This document shows positions 9,700 to 20,983 of a stretch of DNA of 64,000 nucleotides, piece after piece (the stretch's first letter is position 1; every line of letters starts with the position of its first letter). Below the pieces are notes generated by a model. That model saw only the letters and a list, made by a program, of their open reading frames with translations. It was not told the DNA's origin and made no database searches. This stretch comes from Cichorium intybus (Eukaryota; Streptophyta; Magnoliopsida; Asterales; Asteraceae): assembly GCA_023525715.1 (NCBI GenBank), contig CM042012.1, positions 117,360,798 through 117,424,797 of the forward strand, written 5' to 3'. Both the position numbers and the translations under genes were made by a program.

Positions 9700-10810
9700 T
9701 GACATCGCAGCGGTCGTCATGCGGTCAAAAATAAGAAAACCTAACACACTCACTTAGCACAGTGGAAGTCAGGGTCGATCCACAGGAGTTACGTGGTCAA
9801 GTCAGGTGATAGATTACCAACTATAGTGTCACGCTATAGTCAGAGGGCTTAGTTCCTACACTTTTGACTACTGATCCCAGAAAACATAAAACTAAATAAT
9901 CTCAAAACAAGCATAAACTAAACTAACTTCAAATCAAACCTAGTTACTTTCTGAAATCAGAAGTACATCTCTGCTTCAGAAGCAACAAAGGCAAACAAAG
10001 AAACCAATCAATCACAAGGCATGAACCAAACCAATAACTAAAATTCCAAAGTACAGTCACTGGCTAAAATCCAAACCTAAAACCTAACCTAGTTGGCTAC
10101 TGAAATCAGCAAGGAAAACAGTCCCAAACAAGGTCATAAACACATCCAAACACAATCCAAGCATTCAGAACCAATAACAAGCATCAAAACATCGTAAAAC
10201 CAATATTACTTGTAACCGAATGATTATTATAACCCAAAACAGGTTCCAAACATCCAATACAGTAACAAAGACTAACAAACAGTAACTCAAGTGTTCAAGA
10301 TAAGTGGTTGTCACTCCCACAAACCCTAACCACTAAACTAACTATTAAACTAAAAAGAAATTAAATATAAAACCTGAAATATCCAAAGGTAATTGCTGGA
10401 AACGAGTTCATAGAGTCAAAGAGCCTCTACGGTCGATTTTTCACCAGGGTTTTGCTCGGGTTTTCGGCTGAAAACACCTCTATTTATAGTTGCAAATTTT
10501 ACGCAACCGCGCCGCGCATATATGGTTTCTGCGGCGCGCGTAGGGTTTTATCCCCGCGCATATATAGTTTCCACCGTCTTAGATCCGTGTCGCGCCTTCT
10601 TCATTTCCGCGGCGTGCGTACATATTTTTCTGATTTCTCCTTCTTCTCCAAACTTTCTCCAATTTATACGCCTTTGCTCCCTGTTTTCATTATTTTCTTT
10701 CAAACAAGTACTGGCACGAAAAGTGAGAATACCATGATATATATGATAGAATTTCACTAAGAATAGGGCTCAACAACGACTAAAATATATAATATCACTA
10801 GGCGTTGTCA
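9700..10810 (-). repeat. 5' LTR of element G
   Basis: It begins TGACATCGCAGC and ends GGCGTTGTCA. It matches the 3' LTR closely along its length. A TATAAATAGAGG box (minus) lies near 10478-10489, as in the partner LTR. Followed by the TSD AAAGC. Confidence 0.9.
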
Positions 10811-11938
10811 AAAGCCAGTGATGGATTTCCTATCATGAGGATCACTATCCCAATCCACATAACTATAAGCACGTAACTCAAGAGAGGACGTGGAAGGAAA
10901 CACAAGGCTACAGAACCGAGTGCCTTAAAGATATCTCAAGATACGAAGAACAGCTCCCCAATGAACAGTAGATGAGCAGTGACAAATTGGCTAACCACAT
11001 TAACATCATGAGCAATGTATAGCCAAGTGACAGTGAGATAAATCAAACTTCCCACAGTTGTTCGATATAGACTCAGGTCTGATAAGCTTACTCTATCAGT
11101 TGGGAAATATCGAGCATTGGTTTCGAAGGGTGTATCAACAATCCTGTTGTCAGATAGACGTGCACGTTCAAAGAAATCATAAATATACTTTTATCTGGGA
11201 CAAGAGATTACCCTTAGGAGATTAAGCAACTTTTATCCCTAAGAAATAACATAATAAGCCCAAGTCTTTCATAGCAAAACGATAAGCCACATCACACTTC
11301 AAGTACTCCATGTTGTCAGGATCATCACCGATAATAATGGTGTTGTTGACATATAAGGATAGGAGAATCCCACCAGCACTTATACATCTAACAAATAAAC
11401 CTGAATCATGATTGATATGACTAAAACCAAGTGAAGTAATCACGATGAGAATTTCTCAAACCAAGCACAAGGGGCTTGTTTGAGACCATTCAAAGCTTTC
11501 TGAAGTTGAAAAACTTCACCTGACTGGTGAGCAATACTTGGGGGAGGAGACACGTACACTTCCTCATGAAGATCACCATTCAAGAATGCATTGTTAACAT
11601 CCATCTAGAAGATCTTCCATTGACAAATGGAAGAAACAGCAACCAGAGTGTGAGTGGTTGTCATTTTTTCAACCGGTGCAAAAGTCTCCTGATAATCCAT
11701 AACATACTTTTGCAGGTATCCTTTTGCAGTAAGTCTGGAGTTGTGGAGCATCAGAAGCATCAACAATATTGGATGGAGTGTCATCATTTTCAATGCTAAA
11801 AAGATCAATAGTTTAAAGTTTTGAACGAGTCATGCCTTGAGACTGAACAATAATGGTATAGAACAGAATATGCTCCAGAAAAGTAACATGTCGAGAGACA
11901 TATAGTTTTTGGCTCATTGGGTCACAACACCTATAGAA
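10811..11938 (-). pseudogene. Copia reverse transcriptase and RNase H, N-terminal part (element H)
   Basis: Minus-strand reading from 11938 shows the end of the integrase/linker region (CCDPMSQKLYVSRHVTFLEH), then reverse transcriptase: LTAKGYLQKY..DYQETFAPVEKMTT, LLSLYVNNTIIIGDD and AMKDLGLLCYFLGI. It ends with the copia pre-RNase H run (YRTTVGSLIYLTVT, FVTAHLL). The catalytic YVDD is changed to YVNN, so the enzyme would be dead even without the stops. It continues at 4217 across element G. Its 5' half (gag, protease, most of integrase) is missing: similarity ends abruptly at about 11938. Confidence 0.85.
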
Positions 11939-12120
11939 AAAAATAATTTGAGATAAGAGTTGATTGTATAACTTATTACATATATTGAAATTTGTTAAGC
12001 ATATAAATGTTTTTGTAATAAAATCTAATGATTCAATTTTGGTTGAAATTGTAATTGAATCACGTGATGCATTGTTTAAAGAAATGAGGGTTTCACTGAT
12101 TCAAAGGCCTAATGGTGTGA
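11939..12120 (+). pseudogene. Copia integrase C-terminal tail (element K)
   Basis: Plus-strand codons read VIESRDALFKEMRVSLIQRPNG, equal to the copia signature ..V.ESRDA.F.E..F..I.RP...I.. that lies between integrase and reverse transcriptase. The strand agrees with K's gag (3128) and K's reverse transcriptase (63101 on). The reading is cut by the LTR of E at 12121. The first ~80 bases (11939-12010) are AT-rich and not clearly coding. Confidence 0.65.
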
Positions 12121-12432
12121 TGTTCTTAGTGGTTAGCTAGATTTGGAATAATAAATATTCTGAAGATCAATAGTATAAAAACTGATAAAAACACGATGGG
12201 TAATATGATATAACATAGATAGGAACAGATAAAATGATACATGAAGAGCACATGGACCAGGGCAGAGTTCCTTGTCCAATATCTTTATAAAACTATATGT
12301 ACATTTTGGATGCACACTAACAATGACCACATTCCCTCTCTATTTATAGGAGAGAAGGGAATCCTAAATACAATGGCAATATTCTAACTTATAGGTATCA
12401 CTCAACATTATTAAGCATTTCTAGCTCCAACA
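12121..12432 (-). repeat. 3' LTR of element E (312 bp)
   Basis: It begins TGTTCTTAGTGG and ends AGCTCCAACA. Read on the minus strand it starts TGTTGGAGCTAG and has TATAAATAGAGAGGG about 80 bases in. It aligns with 61156-61393 plus 62941-63100. Confidence 0.75.
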
Positions 12433-12446
12433 ATCTCCCCTATATG
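12433..12446 (-). promoter_or_regulatory. Polypurine tract of element E
   Basis: The minus strand reads CATATAGGGGAGAT directly before TGTTGGAGC. The AGGGGAGAT|TGTT form is typical of copia 3' LTR junctions. Confidence 0.65.
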
Positions 12447-12693
12447 CTATGAAATGATGAGGGATACAAGTAAGTGATACAAATATAAGGCTAAAATACA
12501 TAATATCCCAAAGTAGATATAGTGAGGCAGTGAGAAACAGATATTGAGATGTCTTGGAGCTTCGAAAGTGTCTATGGTCTCTACTGGTGGGTAATAGAAT
12601 CTCTAATCATTAAAGGTCTTCAACTTCAGAGGCTTTGAATTTCTAAGGCAGAAAAATGAGATCCCAGTGTAATGCTGATTAGTCACTGCATAT
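12447..12693 (-). other. Body of element E, no gene seen
   Basis: Short AT-rich piece between the polypurine tract and solo LTR I. It continues at 23953 after I. No frame is supported. Confidence 0.5.
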
Positions 12694-14004
12694 TGTGACA
12701 ACTGTCAAAATTGGTCAATGAAAGTCTACTTAAGTCAACTGAAGTCAACTGAAGCGTACGTTAGGTCAACACGTTGAAATGTAATTTTTCATAACCTTTG
12801 TATTATATTATTGAATATTATAATACTACATGCGCTTGTCGAAATCAGTTATCGAGTAAACGCTATAAATACGTATAATAAATTACAGTAGCATAGAAAT
12901 TCGATAAACACACAAATATTATTTTGGTATAAATAATATTCATAACACGATATGTTCTTGCTCACAAATCCGTAGACATATAGAACGTCAAAAATGGAGT
13001 TCGCATGTAAAAGTTATGACAGTTCAGTTGCTGGGAACACTAAACGTACACAGGAATTGGGCATTAAAATGCATTACGTGGTGCCTTTAAACATGAAATA
13101 TGAAATAACGGAATACATATTATGAAGCGTAATATGGTCTAGTATTTAATTTCATAGCCGATTATTTTTCCGATAAAATGCCAAATACCGCGTATTCGGA
13201 GAAATACCGCGCTTAAACGCGTATATCTTTGCCTAACCAATTGGGAATCAATATAAGAAGATGTTTACTAATATTTTTATGCATAATATTGATTCACATA
13301 ATTATTAGTAGTTATATCTCCCAAAACTTATAAAAATACGCAAAACGTTTTAACGCTTTTTATAAAAACACATATATTTATATAACACATGTGTATAATT
13401 TATAAAAGGCTAGAACCTCACCCCCACCCCCATGGCTGGTCCATGCCACCCTACCCTCACCACCATCATCATTTAATGAAGATTTGAAATCTAATATAGT
13501 ATTATGAAAACCATATCTTGAATATTGTATTAGATACACCATATCCTGCATGTTTTCCATGCAAGGCACATATTTTCCAAGAGTTTTGCAAGAAGATCTT
13601 GGTAAGTTCATCACCATACCAAACTTTCAATATCATTTCTACCATCATTCTTGGTTGTTCTTCTATTCACATTCTTGATCTTGAACCATAGACCATCTTG
13701 AAGATCAAGCCATCTCCAAGTTGCTAAACTTTGATATTTTCTTCTCCAACTCAAGATTTGCTTCAAGGGTGAGTTCATACCCTACTTTTCTACACTTTTT
13801 AAGTGTATTTATGGGGGAGAATACAAGCCTTAAAAATATATAGTTTGTTCTTGAAATATGAGGTGTTCATGTGTTTTGTTCTTGAAATATGACTTGTTCA
13901 TATGTTTGGTCATCTTACTATAAAAGTGTTTGACATAAAAATGTGTTATAATAAACTAAATACATACTTAGTTTAAGAAAATAACATGTAACACTTTTAC
14001 ACAC

Positions 14005-14994
14005 TGACAACTCCTAGTAATATCAAGTATTTTAGTCGTTGTTGAGCCCTATTCTTAGTGAAATTATATCATATATGTTGTGGTATTCTCACTTTTTGTG
14101 TCAGTGCTTGTTTGGAAAGAAAATATGTAAACAGGGGCCAAAAGCGTACAAAATGGAAGAAGCTTGAAGAAAAAGACAAAACAGTCGAACTCGTACGCGC
14201 GCCGCGGAATTTCTAAAGGCACGACGCGGTGACTCAGCATTGAGGCGGTGGAGAACATTCAAATGCCGCAAAAACGGGGATAAACCCATACGCGCGCCGC
14301 GGATTTCACTTGTGCGCGGCGCGGTCTCTTAATTTTTGCAACTATAAATAGAGGGTTTTAGGTCGAAAAAATCAGCAAAGACCTTGCATAGGAACGACTC
14401 CCAAGGTTTCTTTGACTCTGAGTTTCAGTTTTCAGCAACCATATATTGGTATTTTTATGTTTTCTCTTTTAATTTCCAATTAGTTTAGTTTAGCATTTGG
14501 TAGATTTGGCTAGTGTTCTTGGGTGTGACAACCATTGGCACTAGTTCTTAGTTTTTGAATTGTATGTTTACTGTTTTGGAACCTTTGGAATCTGAGTTTT
14601 TAATAGTAATCATTCGGTTAATGTTAATTGCTCTGTTTTCGGTATTTTATGCTTTTGAATAATTTTGGATGTTTGATTGTATTGGATGTTTTTGATTTGA
14701 TCTTGGTTACTTTTGATTTGGAATTATACTTCTGATTTCAGTAGGTAATTAGGATTAGTTATTGGTTTAGTTAGTTAATGCTTGAGTTGGATTTATTCGA
14801 TTTTGTGAATTTTGGGCTGTTTTTGGGTAAAAGTCAGAAACTAGATCCTCTGGCTGTAGAGTGACACTACAGTTGATAATTTTTTTGCCTACCTTGACCA
14901 CGTAACTCCTGTGGATCGACCCTGACTACCACTATGCTAAGTGAGAGTGAGGTTATTTTACTATTTTTGACCTCATGACGACCTAGGCGTGTCA
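14005..14994 (+). repeat. 5' LTR of element F
   Basis: It begins TGACAACTCC and ends GGCGTGTCA. A TATAAATAGAGGG box sits at about 14343-14355, preceded by CG-rich words (CGCGCGCCGCGG, GCGCGGCGCGG). It is nearly identical to the 3' LTR; one difference is a CTC/CGC change in the first ten bases. Confidence 0.9.
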
Positions 14995-14999
14995 AAATT

Positions 15000-15017
15000 T
15001 GACGCCGTTGTCGGGGA
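15000..15017 (+). promoter_or_regulatory. Primer binding site of F, diverged tRNA-Asp type
   Basis: It reads TGACGCCGTTGTCGGGGA, two differences (G to A and C to T) from the canonical site present in G. Both fit cytosine deamination on one strand or the other. Confidence 0.75.
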
Positions 15018-15103
15018 GTTGTAAGCTTAAGAGTAGGCGTGTCAAGATTTTGGATTAGTTAGTATTTTTCTTTTTGGATTTTACGGGCGTGTTGCATTAG
15101 TGC

Positions 15104-17337
15104 ATGTGTACCAGTCGGGGTAAGCAGTTTTCCCCTTTGCATTATGACTCAGAGATTGAACGAACCATGTGCAAAAACCGTGCACGTAGGCGTTTAGATA
15201 CAATGAGTTTTAGTCATGTTAGTAGTAGTTTAGAGAGTGTTGCCCAGGAACCTTCTGGTGAGGCAACGAGGGCAGTTCCATTTATTCCCCCTATTTCAGA
15301 ATTTCACATTGGGAGCACGAGTGCTGGTGGTGGTGCGATTTCAGCCCCCGCATCAATACCCTCATGCACTCCGCCTTCAGTTCCACCATTTCAACCACAG
15401 CCTACGAACCCTTTTTCATCTGCTTTGTCTTGGGGAGTGCCGACCCGTGATGGCACCCCAGTTTCTAGGCAGCAGACCACCATCTCTCAATCACAACCAA
15501 CACAATCATTATACCAACCCACTACCTTTAAACCACAATCAACTTTCCAAACCTTACCACAACCAACCCAGTATCTACAACCACAACAACCTCCTCAGCA
15601 ACAGTACCAGTATCAGGAGGCCGAGCAAAGGTATGAGGACGAGGAAGAAGGATGGGTTCCACAAGCACCACAATAATCATGGAACCGAGGTCGGGGACCT
15701 CCACGAAGATCACCCCGCAAGGTCAGCAAGGGTACAATAATCATCAATTTTACGGTAACCCCTGCTCAACCTCTATACTTTGCACAACCGAGAGGGCAGT
15801 CGGTTGCTTTACACTTCCAACCGCGGGAGTATGATGACTCATCGCCCATTTTTATTCCAGATAATGTAGATGCTCAAATAGAAATTAGACCACAACTCCT
15901 AGGAGTACTGCCTGAATTTAGGGGATATAAACAGGATGATCCATACAACCATTTGTATGAGTTCATAGTGATAGCCAATGCTAATACCCCTAGGAACACA
16001 AGTAAGAATATTTTTTGGTTGAGATTGTTCCCATTCACTTTGAAAGACAAGGCCAAGTATTGGTTCACGTCTCTTCAAGAAAATAGCATCACTACATGGG
16101 ATCAGCTTAAAGCTAAGTTCTTACAAGAGTTCTACCCGGCAAGTAAGACGACAGAAATTAGGAGAGCTATCCAGAATTTTCAGCAGAAACCTGGCGAGGC
16201 ATTCCATGAGGCATGGGATCGTCTGAAGGAGTTGATGAGGTCGTGTCCTCATCACGATATTCCAAAATGGCAATTGGTTTAAGTATTCTTTGAAGGAGCA
16301 AGCGAAACAAATCAGGCGATGATCAACGCGTCATCTAGTGGAATTCCGCGGCGCGCGTACTTATCAGATCCCGTTTCTTCGGCATTTGAATGTGTTACAA
16401 CGCTTTAAGCCCGCATCGCGCGTTTCATAGATCTGCGGCGCGTGTACGTGTTTCCTTGATTTTTCATTCTTTTCCAAACTTCTTCCTTTTACACGCTTTT
16501 AGTCCCTGTTTCCGTTCTTTCCCTCCAAACAAGTCCTGGCACGAAAAGTGAGAATACCAAGATATATCTGATATAATTTCATCAAGAATAGGGCTTAACA
16601 ATGCCTAAAATACTTGATATCACTAGGTGTTGTCATGGAACTATTATGATGATGGATCCTGATGAGGCTTGGCGATTTTTGGAGCAGTTTAGCAATGGAT
16701 CCAAGGTGAATTTCTCCACAAGAAAAACGGTAGATACAGCTGCAGCAGTGGGAGCTGATGCAGACTGGAGGAAAGAGGTCAAAAAGGAAATAAGCGAGTC
16801 AAACAAAAAGTTTGATAGACTAATGTATACTCTACAAAATGGACCTCAGATTCATCAACAAGGAAGCCAAGGAGGACAAAGGACACAAGAAGTTAATAAT
16901 GTCTATGGCCAAGGTCAAGGGCAATATAATAATGGACGACCTTACAGACCATACAATCAGGGTTAGCAAGGCTTCAACAATCAAAGGCAGAACAATTATC
17001 AAGGCCAATCATCTAATCAGCCCAGGAAATATCAACTAGCAGGAACCACGAATAATGGCAATGCAGGAGGGAGCAACAACAACAACAGGGGACCAAACAA
17101 CTCCAGCAACAACCATCCCCCAGGCACTCAAGAAGATTTGACTGCAAAAATGTATGAAATGTTCAATACCATGCAGCCGCAGTCCCAAGCTAACGCCAAA
17201 GCCATTGCCAACATGGAAAGGCTGATCACTCAGCTGGCTGAGGATCAACGAAAAAGGGATAATGGTAAGTTGCCAAGCACCACATAAATCAACCCAAACC
17301 ATACTCAGCGAGCAGGAAAGGAGCATGTCAATGCTGT
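15104..17337 (+). pseudogene. Athila-like gag of element F, broken and carrying an LTR-fragment insertion
   Basis: The start is ATG 15104, before the Athila gag opening HYDSEIERT...NRARRR. A low-complexity P/Q/T-rich region follows, then the retrotransposon gag domain: RPQLLGVLPEFRGYKQDDPYNHLYEF, FPFTLKDKAKYWF, SITTWDQLKAKFLQEFYP and AIQNFQQKPGEAFHEAWDRL. After the inserted fragment (16344-16635) the tail reads DEAWRFLEQFSNGSK, a basic helix (KEVKKEISESNKKFDRL) and a Q/N/G-rich end without a zinc knuckle. Breaks include TAA in place of a lysine codon near 16280, a stop near 15674 with a shift after it, and stops near 16965 and 17286. Gag forms the particle; here it can no longer be made whole. 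Confidence 0.85.
16344..16635 (-). mobile_element. LTR fragment of the F/G/J family inserted in gag, flanked by 5-bp direct repeats
   Basis: On the minus strand it starts TGACAACACCTAG and follows the LTR of G and F for 292 bases, ending after the CGCGCGCCGCGGAA word. The remaining LTR (TATA box and downstream) is absent. TGGAA flanks it on both sides (16339-16343 and 16636-16640), and the J gag is continuous at this point. Either a solo LTR was later trimmed inside or a short copy was inserted. Confidence 0.75.
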
Positions 17338-18429
17338 TGAGTCAGAATGGAGAAAGATGACCATGGAAGATTTGTTAGGCCATGAAAGTGAAATTAAGGA
17401 TCCGAATGGAGATAAGGATGAAAATGGAAGCAAGAAGGATGAAGATGTCAAAGTGGAATATGTTGAAGTTGAAAAGGCGGAAAAGGAAATTCAGGATGAG
17501 CCGGAACCTCAAGAGGACGAGGATGTCCAAGAAGAGAAGCAGCCAATAATAGCTGGAATTAAGCAAAGGAAGAAGGGTAAGAAGGAAAAGAAAAAGCAGG
17601 AAGTGCCCAACAAATAGACTAGGCCATCAATGAACCAACCCTTGTGGGATGAACTTAAGAACGCTCCTGTGGATACAAGAATTCTTCAGGAGATGTGCGA
17701 GAAAAATGGAAAAAGCAAGACTCCCACACCTGACACTGTGAGGTTGACAATTAAGGCTAGTAAGGCATTATTGGGAACGCTACCCAAAAAGGAGAAGTAT
17801 CCTGGATCGCCACTGATTATTGCCACGGTAGAAGATGTGGTCATTAGGAATACCTTGCTGGATTTAGGGGCAAGTGTGAATGTGCTACCGGGATACTTGT
17901 ACGATAAATACAAGAATGAGGAGTTAGATCCGGCAAAGACGGTATTACAACTGGCTGATCAGTCAACCAAAGTATCCCGAGGTAAGTTGACCAATGTCAT
18001 AGTGAAAGTTGGGGATTTCTTCTACCCAGTAGACTTCCTAGTTATGGAATACGAGAGTCAGGAGGACGTGCCTGCACTGATACTAGGATGTCCATTTTTT
18101 GCTACAGCTGGTGCCGTTATCGATTGCAAAACAGGAGACTTGGATATCTTCTTTGGATTAAGAAAGCGAAGGTTGAATATGTTTGGGAGTCCCATATCTA
18201 TACCTCAAGGGTATGATGATAAGTATTGGAACACAGTTCGCTAATGGAACCAGGGATTAGGAACAAAGGAAAAATATGGACTCGAACAGGAGAAGGAGGA
18301 ATGGAAGAAATTTTGAAGGAAACAAAGGAGCATTCATTGTCCACTATCGATAAGGAGCAGCTGCTAGATATGATGGAAATGTTGGAGACAAGGCATCAAC
18401 AATATGAGAAGGATGCAAGGGATAGATAA
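17338..18429 (+). pseudogene. Athila-like protease and C-terminal tail of element F
   Basis: An acidic, E/K/D-rich linker comes first (17357-17617), ending at a TAG. In the same frame the protease domain follows: MNQPLWDELKNAP, LLGTLPKKEKYPGSPL, then the active-site loop LLDLGASVNVLP with the aspartate at 17861, LADQSTKVSRGKL, FYPVDFLVM and the flap-side LILGCPF. It is an aspartic retropepsin that would cut the gag polyprotein. A frameshift near 18235 leads to a tail (EQLLDMMEMLE, 18226-18429) also present in J. No reverse transcriptase follows, where autonomous Athila elements have one. Confidence 0.85.
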
Positions 18430-18580
18430 GCAAAGGTCTTTCAGCTTTTGGAAGCGCAGCAGCAATGGATCAGCCAAGTTAGTGACAAGATGACCCAACT
18501 CACTTCATTGCTGTCAATGATGGTCCACAAGATGATGCCACCAGGAATTCAAGAAGAATAGGAGCAGAAATAGCACGTCT

Positions 18581-18623
18581 GGCTGAAAACGTTAAACTTA
18601 GCGCTCGTTGGGAGGAAACCCAT
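18581..18623 (+). promoter_or_regulatory. Conserved noncoding block after the protease (F copy)
   Basis: It reads GGCTGAAAACGTTAAAC, then TTAGCGCTCGTTGGGAGG and AAACCCAT. It matches G (8249-8291, minus) and J (28676-28718). A polypurine-like CAAGTGTGGGGT follows 82 bases later at 18705-18716. Confidence 0.7.
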
Positions 18624-19322
18624 CTTTCATAAGTAAGTACTATATTTCTTAGAAGTAATTAGGAAAATTATATCATCGTCATTGCAAGTGTTATTGGTCC
18701 AAGGCAAGTGTGGGGTTGTTATGTAGGAAAATTGGATTTTTGATGGCCGGGCCGCGGTCATGCGATTTACGCATCACGGGATCGTAAATCAACTCGATGC
18801 ATAGGGGTTGATTTGGGAACACGCGCGCCGCGATTTGCCCATATCCACGCCGCGGGAATCGACCGGTTAGTTCCCTTCGTTAAAAAGGTACGTCGCGTCA
18901 CTATTCACACACACAACCCACAGAGCTCCGATCATCAGAAGTTTTCTCGCGTTTTTTGTTGCTCATTTCATTCTTTCTATCGAGGTACGTCATTCTAACT
19001 CGTGTTTACTTGTTAGAACTAGCGATTAGGCAGCAAAATTGGTTGATTTCTCCAAAAACTCAAAAACTTAGAAATCGGCAATGCTGACTCGTAGTGTGTT
19101 TATCTTGCTAAATAATGACCCTAGATGAGTTAGTCGATGCTTAGGCTACCTTGTAGTGCATTTGGATTGAGTTTTAGCAGGTTAAATCGTGCTTTTGGGT
19201 TGGAAACTCGAAACAGCCTCTCGCCGCGCCGTGCCCTGGTTCTTGGGCCGCGCCGCGGTGTGGTGGGGAACAAAATGACTAAATTTGAAAAAAAAAAATT
19301 GTGGTTATTTTCTTTTGTGCAG
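18624..19322 (+). other. Spacer before ORF2 of F
   Basis: Noncoding. It contains CG-rich words (ACGCGCGCCGCG, CACGCCGCGGG near 18820-18860; CGCCGCGCCG near 19222), an A-rich run near 19285 and the polypurine-like copy at 18705-18716. An ATG upstream of ORF2 (19137) is open, but similarity to G's protein begins only at 19323. Confidence 0.6.
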
Positions 19323-19970
19323 ATGTCTTTCAGACTTGACCATCCTTATCTCCAGTTCCCCGAGGGTCTGGATAGTTCTGTTGAGTATGCCGCGAGGAGA
19401 GATGCACTTACGGGTCGCCGGGTTCTTGAGGCGACGATTATTGATCGATACATTCTGAGGGAGGCCGGACTCTGGGCCGAGATTAAGCCGTTTCTGCACC
19501 GCACGTGGTCCCACGGGGAGGCCACATTCACATGTCGTGGTTGGGGGCTCATGGCCACCCAGGACGACACCGTATACACCGAGCTTCTTCTGGAGTTCCT
19601 ATCCACGGTTCGTTACGCACCGGGTTCAATGGAGGCCCGATCCAGACTAGTCCGATTCTGATTGGGGGGAGTCGCCATGGAGTGCAGTCTCCAGGAGTTC
19701 GGGAGACGCACAGGCATATACACGGAGGCGGATCTCCAGCACTGACACTTCACGTCGTTCCTCCATGCGTGTATCCAGGGGCAGCCCGCGAGGGAGGCCA
19801 ATGCTGAGATTTGGGCACCTTTGTCCAATGTGTATTTTGAGGCAGGGTTGCCAGGGAGAGCCAGCTCCGCAATCCGCTTCACCGACTCATGCACCGTATC
19901 GTCACCACCTCCATCATGCACAGGGAGGGGGCGAGAAGGTGTCCGTACCCCCTCCACTTGCCTTGACCAC
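19323..19970 (+). pseudogene. ORF2 of element F: ATHILA-type protein, broken
   Basis: The start is ATG 19323 (MSFRLDHPYLQFPEG). The reading is closely similar to G's ORF2: RRDALTGRRVLEAT, AGLWAEIKPFLHRTWSH, YTELLLEFLSTVRYAPGS. A TGA replaces an arginine codon at 19659-19661 (R-F-stop-L-G-G against RFRLGG in G) and another interrupts LQH.HF near 19743. Frame is lost after about 19860, and the basic C-terminal tail seen in G is deleted. Function is unknown; the place between protease and 3' LTR is where Athila elements carry their extra, env-position gene. Confidence 0.7.
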
Positions 19971-20967
19971 CGGTATCTTTTCTTTTGATATACATGTGCT
20001 GTACTTATGACACCAGTATCTTTTGTTTGATTATATTTTACTTTTGGTGTGTTTGTTTCTATTTGCATTTGATGCTTTTTGTGAGTTATGCATGTAATAC
20101 CAAATGGAGGAGTTGTTTCAAGCAAGTGTGGGGTCACCGTGCCCCTCCACTTTCCTTGACCACCGGCGTGTTTCACTGTTTTGCTACAACTCCTGAATTC
20201 TGAATTGAGGATTTTTGTTCGTGTTTGTGTACCTGCGACCATCAAGCAGTCTACCATCTAAGGGGTAACTCTTTCTCCCTAGTTCTGAAATATTTTCATG
20301 TACAACGGGGATGTTGTACGGTTTTAAGTGTGGGGTGTGGACGGTCGAAAGAGTATTTTTGAAATTTTTGCGCGAAAACAAGTCATTTTCAAATTTTTAG
20401 CAATTTTTCAAAATTTTTAATAGATTGTAATTATGAAACGAATAGAATCTGAATGTTTTAGCACTGGTATTTTTTGAGAAATACTATGTAGTTGTTATCA
20501 CGCTATTAGTTTAGTCAAATAAGTTGGGTTTTAAGAGTTAGAAGATTGGAGTGTTTTAGGTTTGGAATTTAGGAAGGAACTGTCAATCAGTGACCTTTGT
20601 TGTTCGAGTAGGTAGGTCCGAAAAGGGTGGCCTCGAAAAAGGCATTTATGCACCTTACCACCTAAGATCGTCTGGTCTGGGATGGTATTTCTAAAAGCTC
20701 GTTACACGAACAACATCGTAAGTCATGGACAATTCTTTAATGGCCTTTAGAATCTGAATGAGTACGTACACTTCATTGTGGACAGAAAGTTTGTAATCAA
20801 GGGTTCTTTAGAAAGTCATGAATTCCAAAGAATATTCCAATTATGTTTTCACAAACTATTATACTCTAACTCTTAGGGCAATAAGCTTTGAAACTAAACG
20901 CATTGAAAAATGTTTGACTCTTAGTTAAAATCTGTTAAAAACTCTCTTGCTTGGGGACAAGCAAGGC
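19971..20967 (+). other. Noncoding 3' body of F
   Basis: Conserved with the same segment of G and J. Polypurine-like copies stand at 20123-20134 (CAAGTGTGGGGT) and 20325-20340 (TAAGTGTGGGGTGTGG). No frame is supported. Confidence 0.65.
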
Positions 20968-20983
20968 ACAAGTGTGGGGTGTT
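20968..20983 (+). promoter_or_regulatory. Polypurine tract of element F
   Basis: ACAAGTGTGGGGTGTT stands directly before the 3' LTR start TGACAACGCC. Confidence 0.8.

Larger units (their letters stand above)
4218..10810 (-). mobile_element. Element G: non-autonomous Athila-like Ty3/gypsy element, complete with TSD
   Basis: Two LTRs (4218-5338 and 9700-10810) are flanked by the 5-bp TSD AAAGC (4213-4217 and 10811-10815). The order on the minus strand is 5' LTR, tRNA-Asp primer site, acidic ORF1, conserved noncoding block, ATHILA-type ORF2, polypurine tract, 3' LTR. No protease, reverse transcriptase, RNase H or integrase could be found in the 4.4-kb body, so movement must depend on proteins from another element. 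It splits the RNase H gene of H. Confidence 0.9.

Noticed and set aside
13378..13617. Minus 79-codon frame in solo LTR I
   Set aside because: No similarity, low-complexity glycine stretch, lies inside an LTR.
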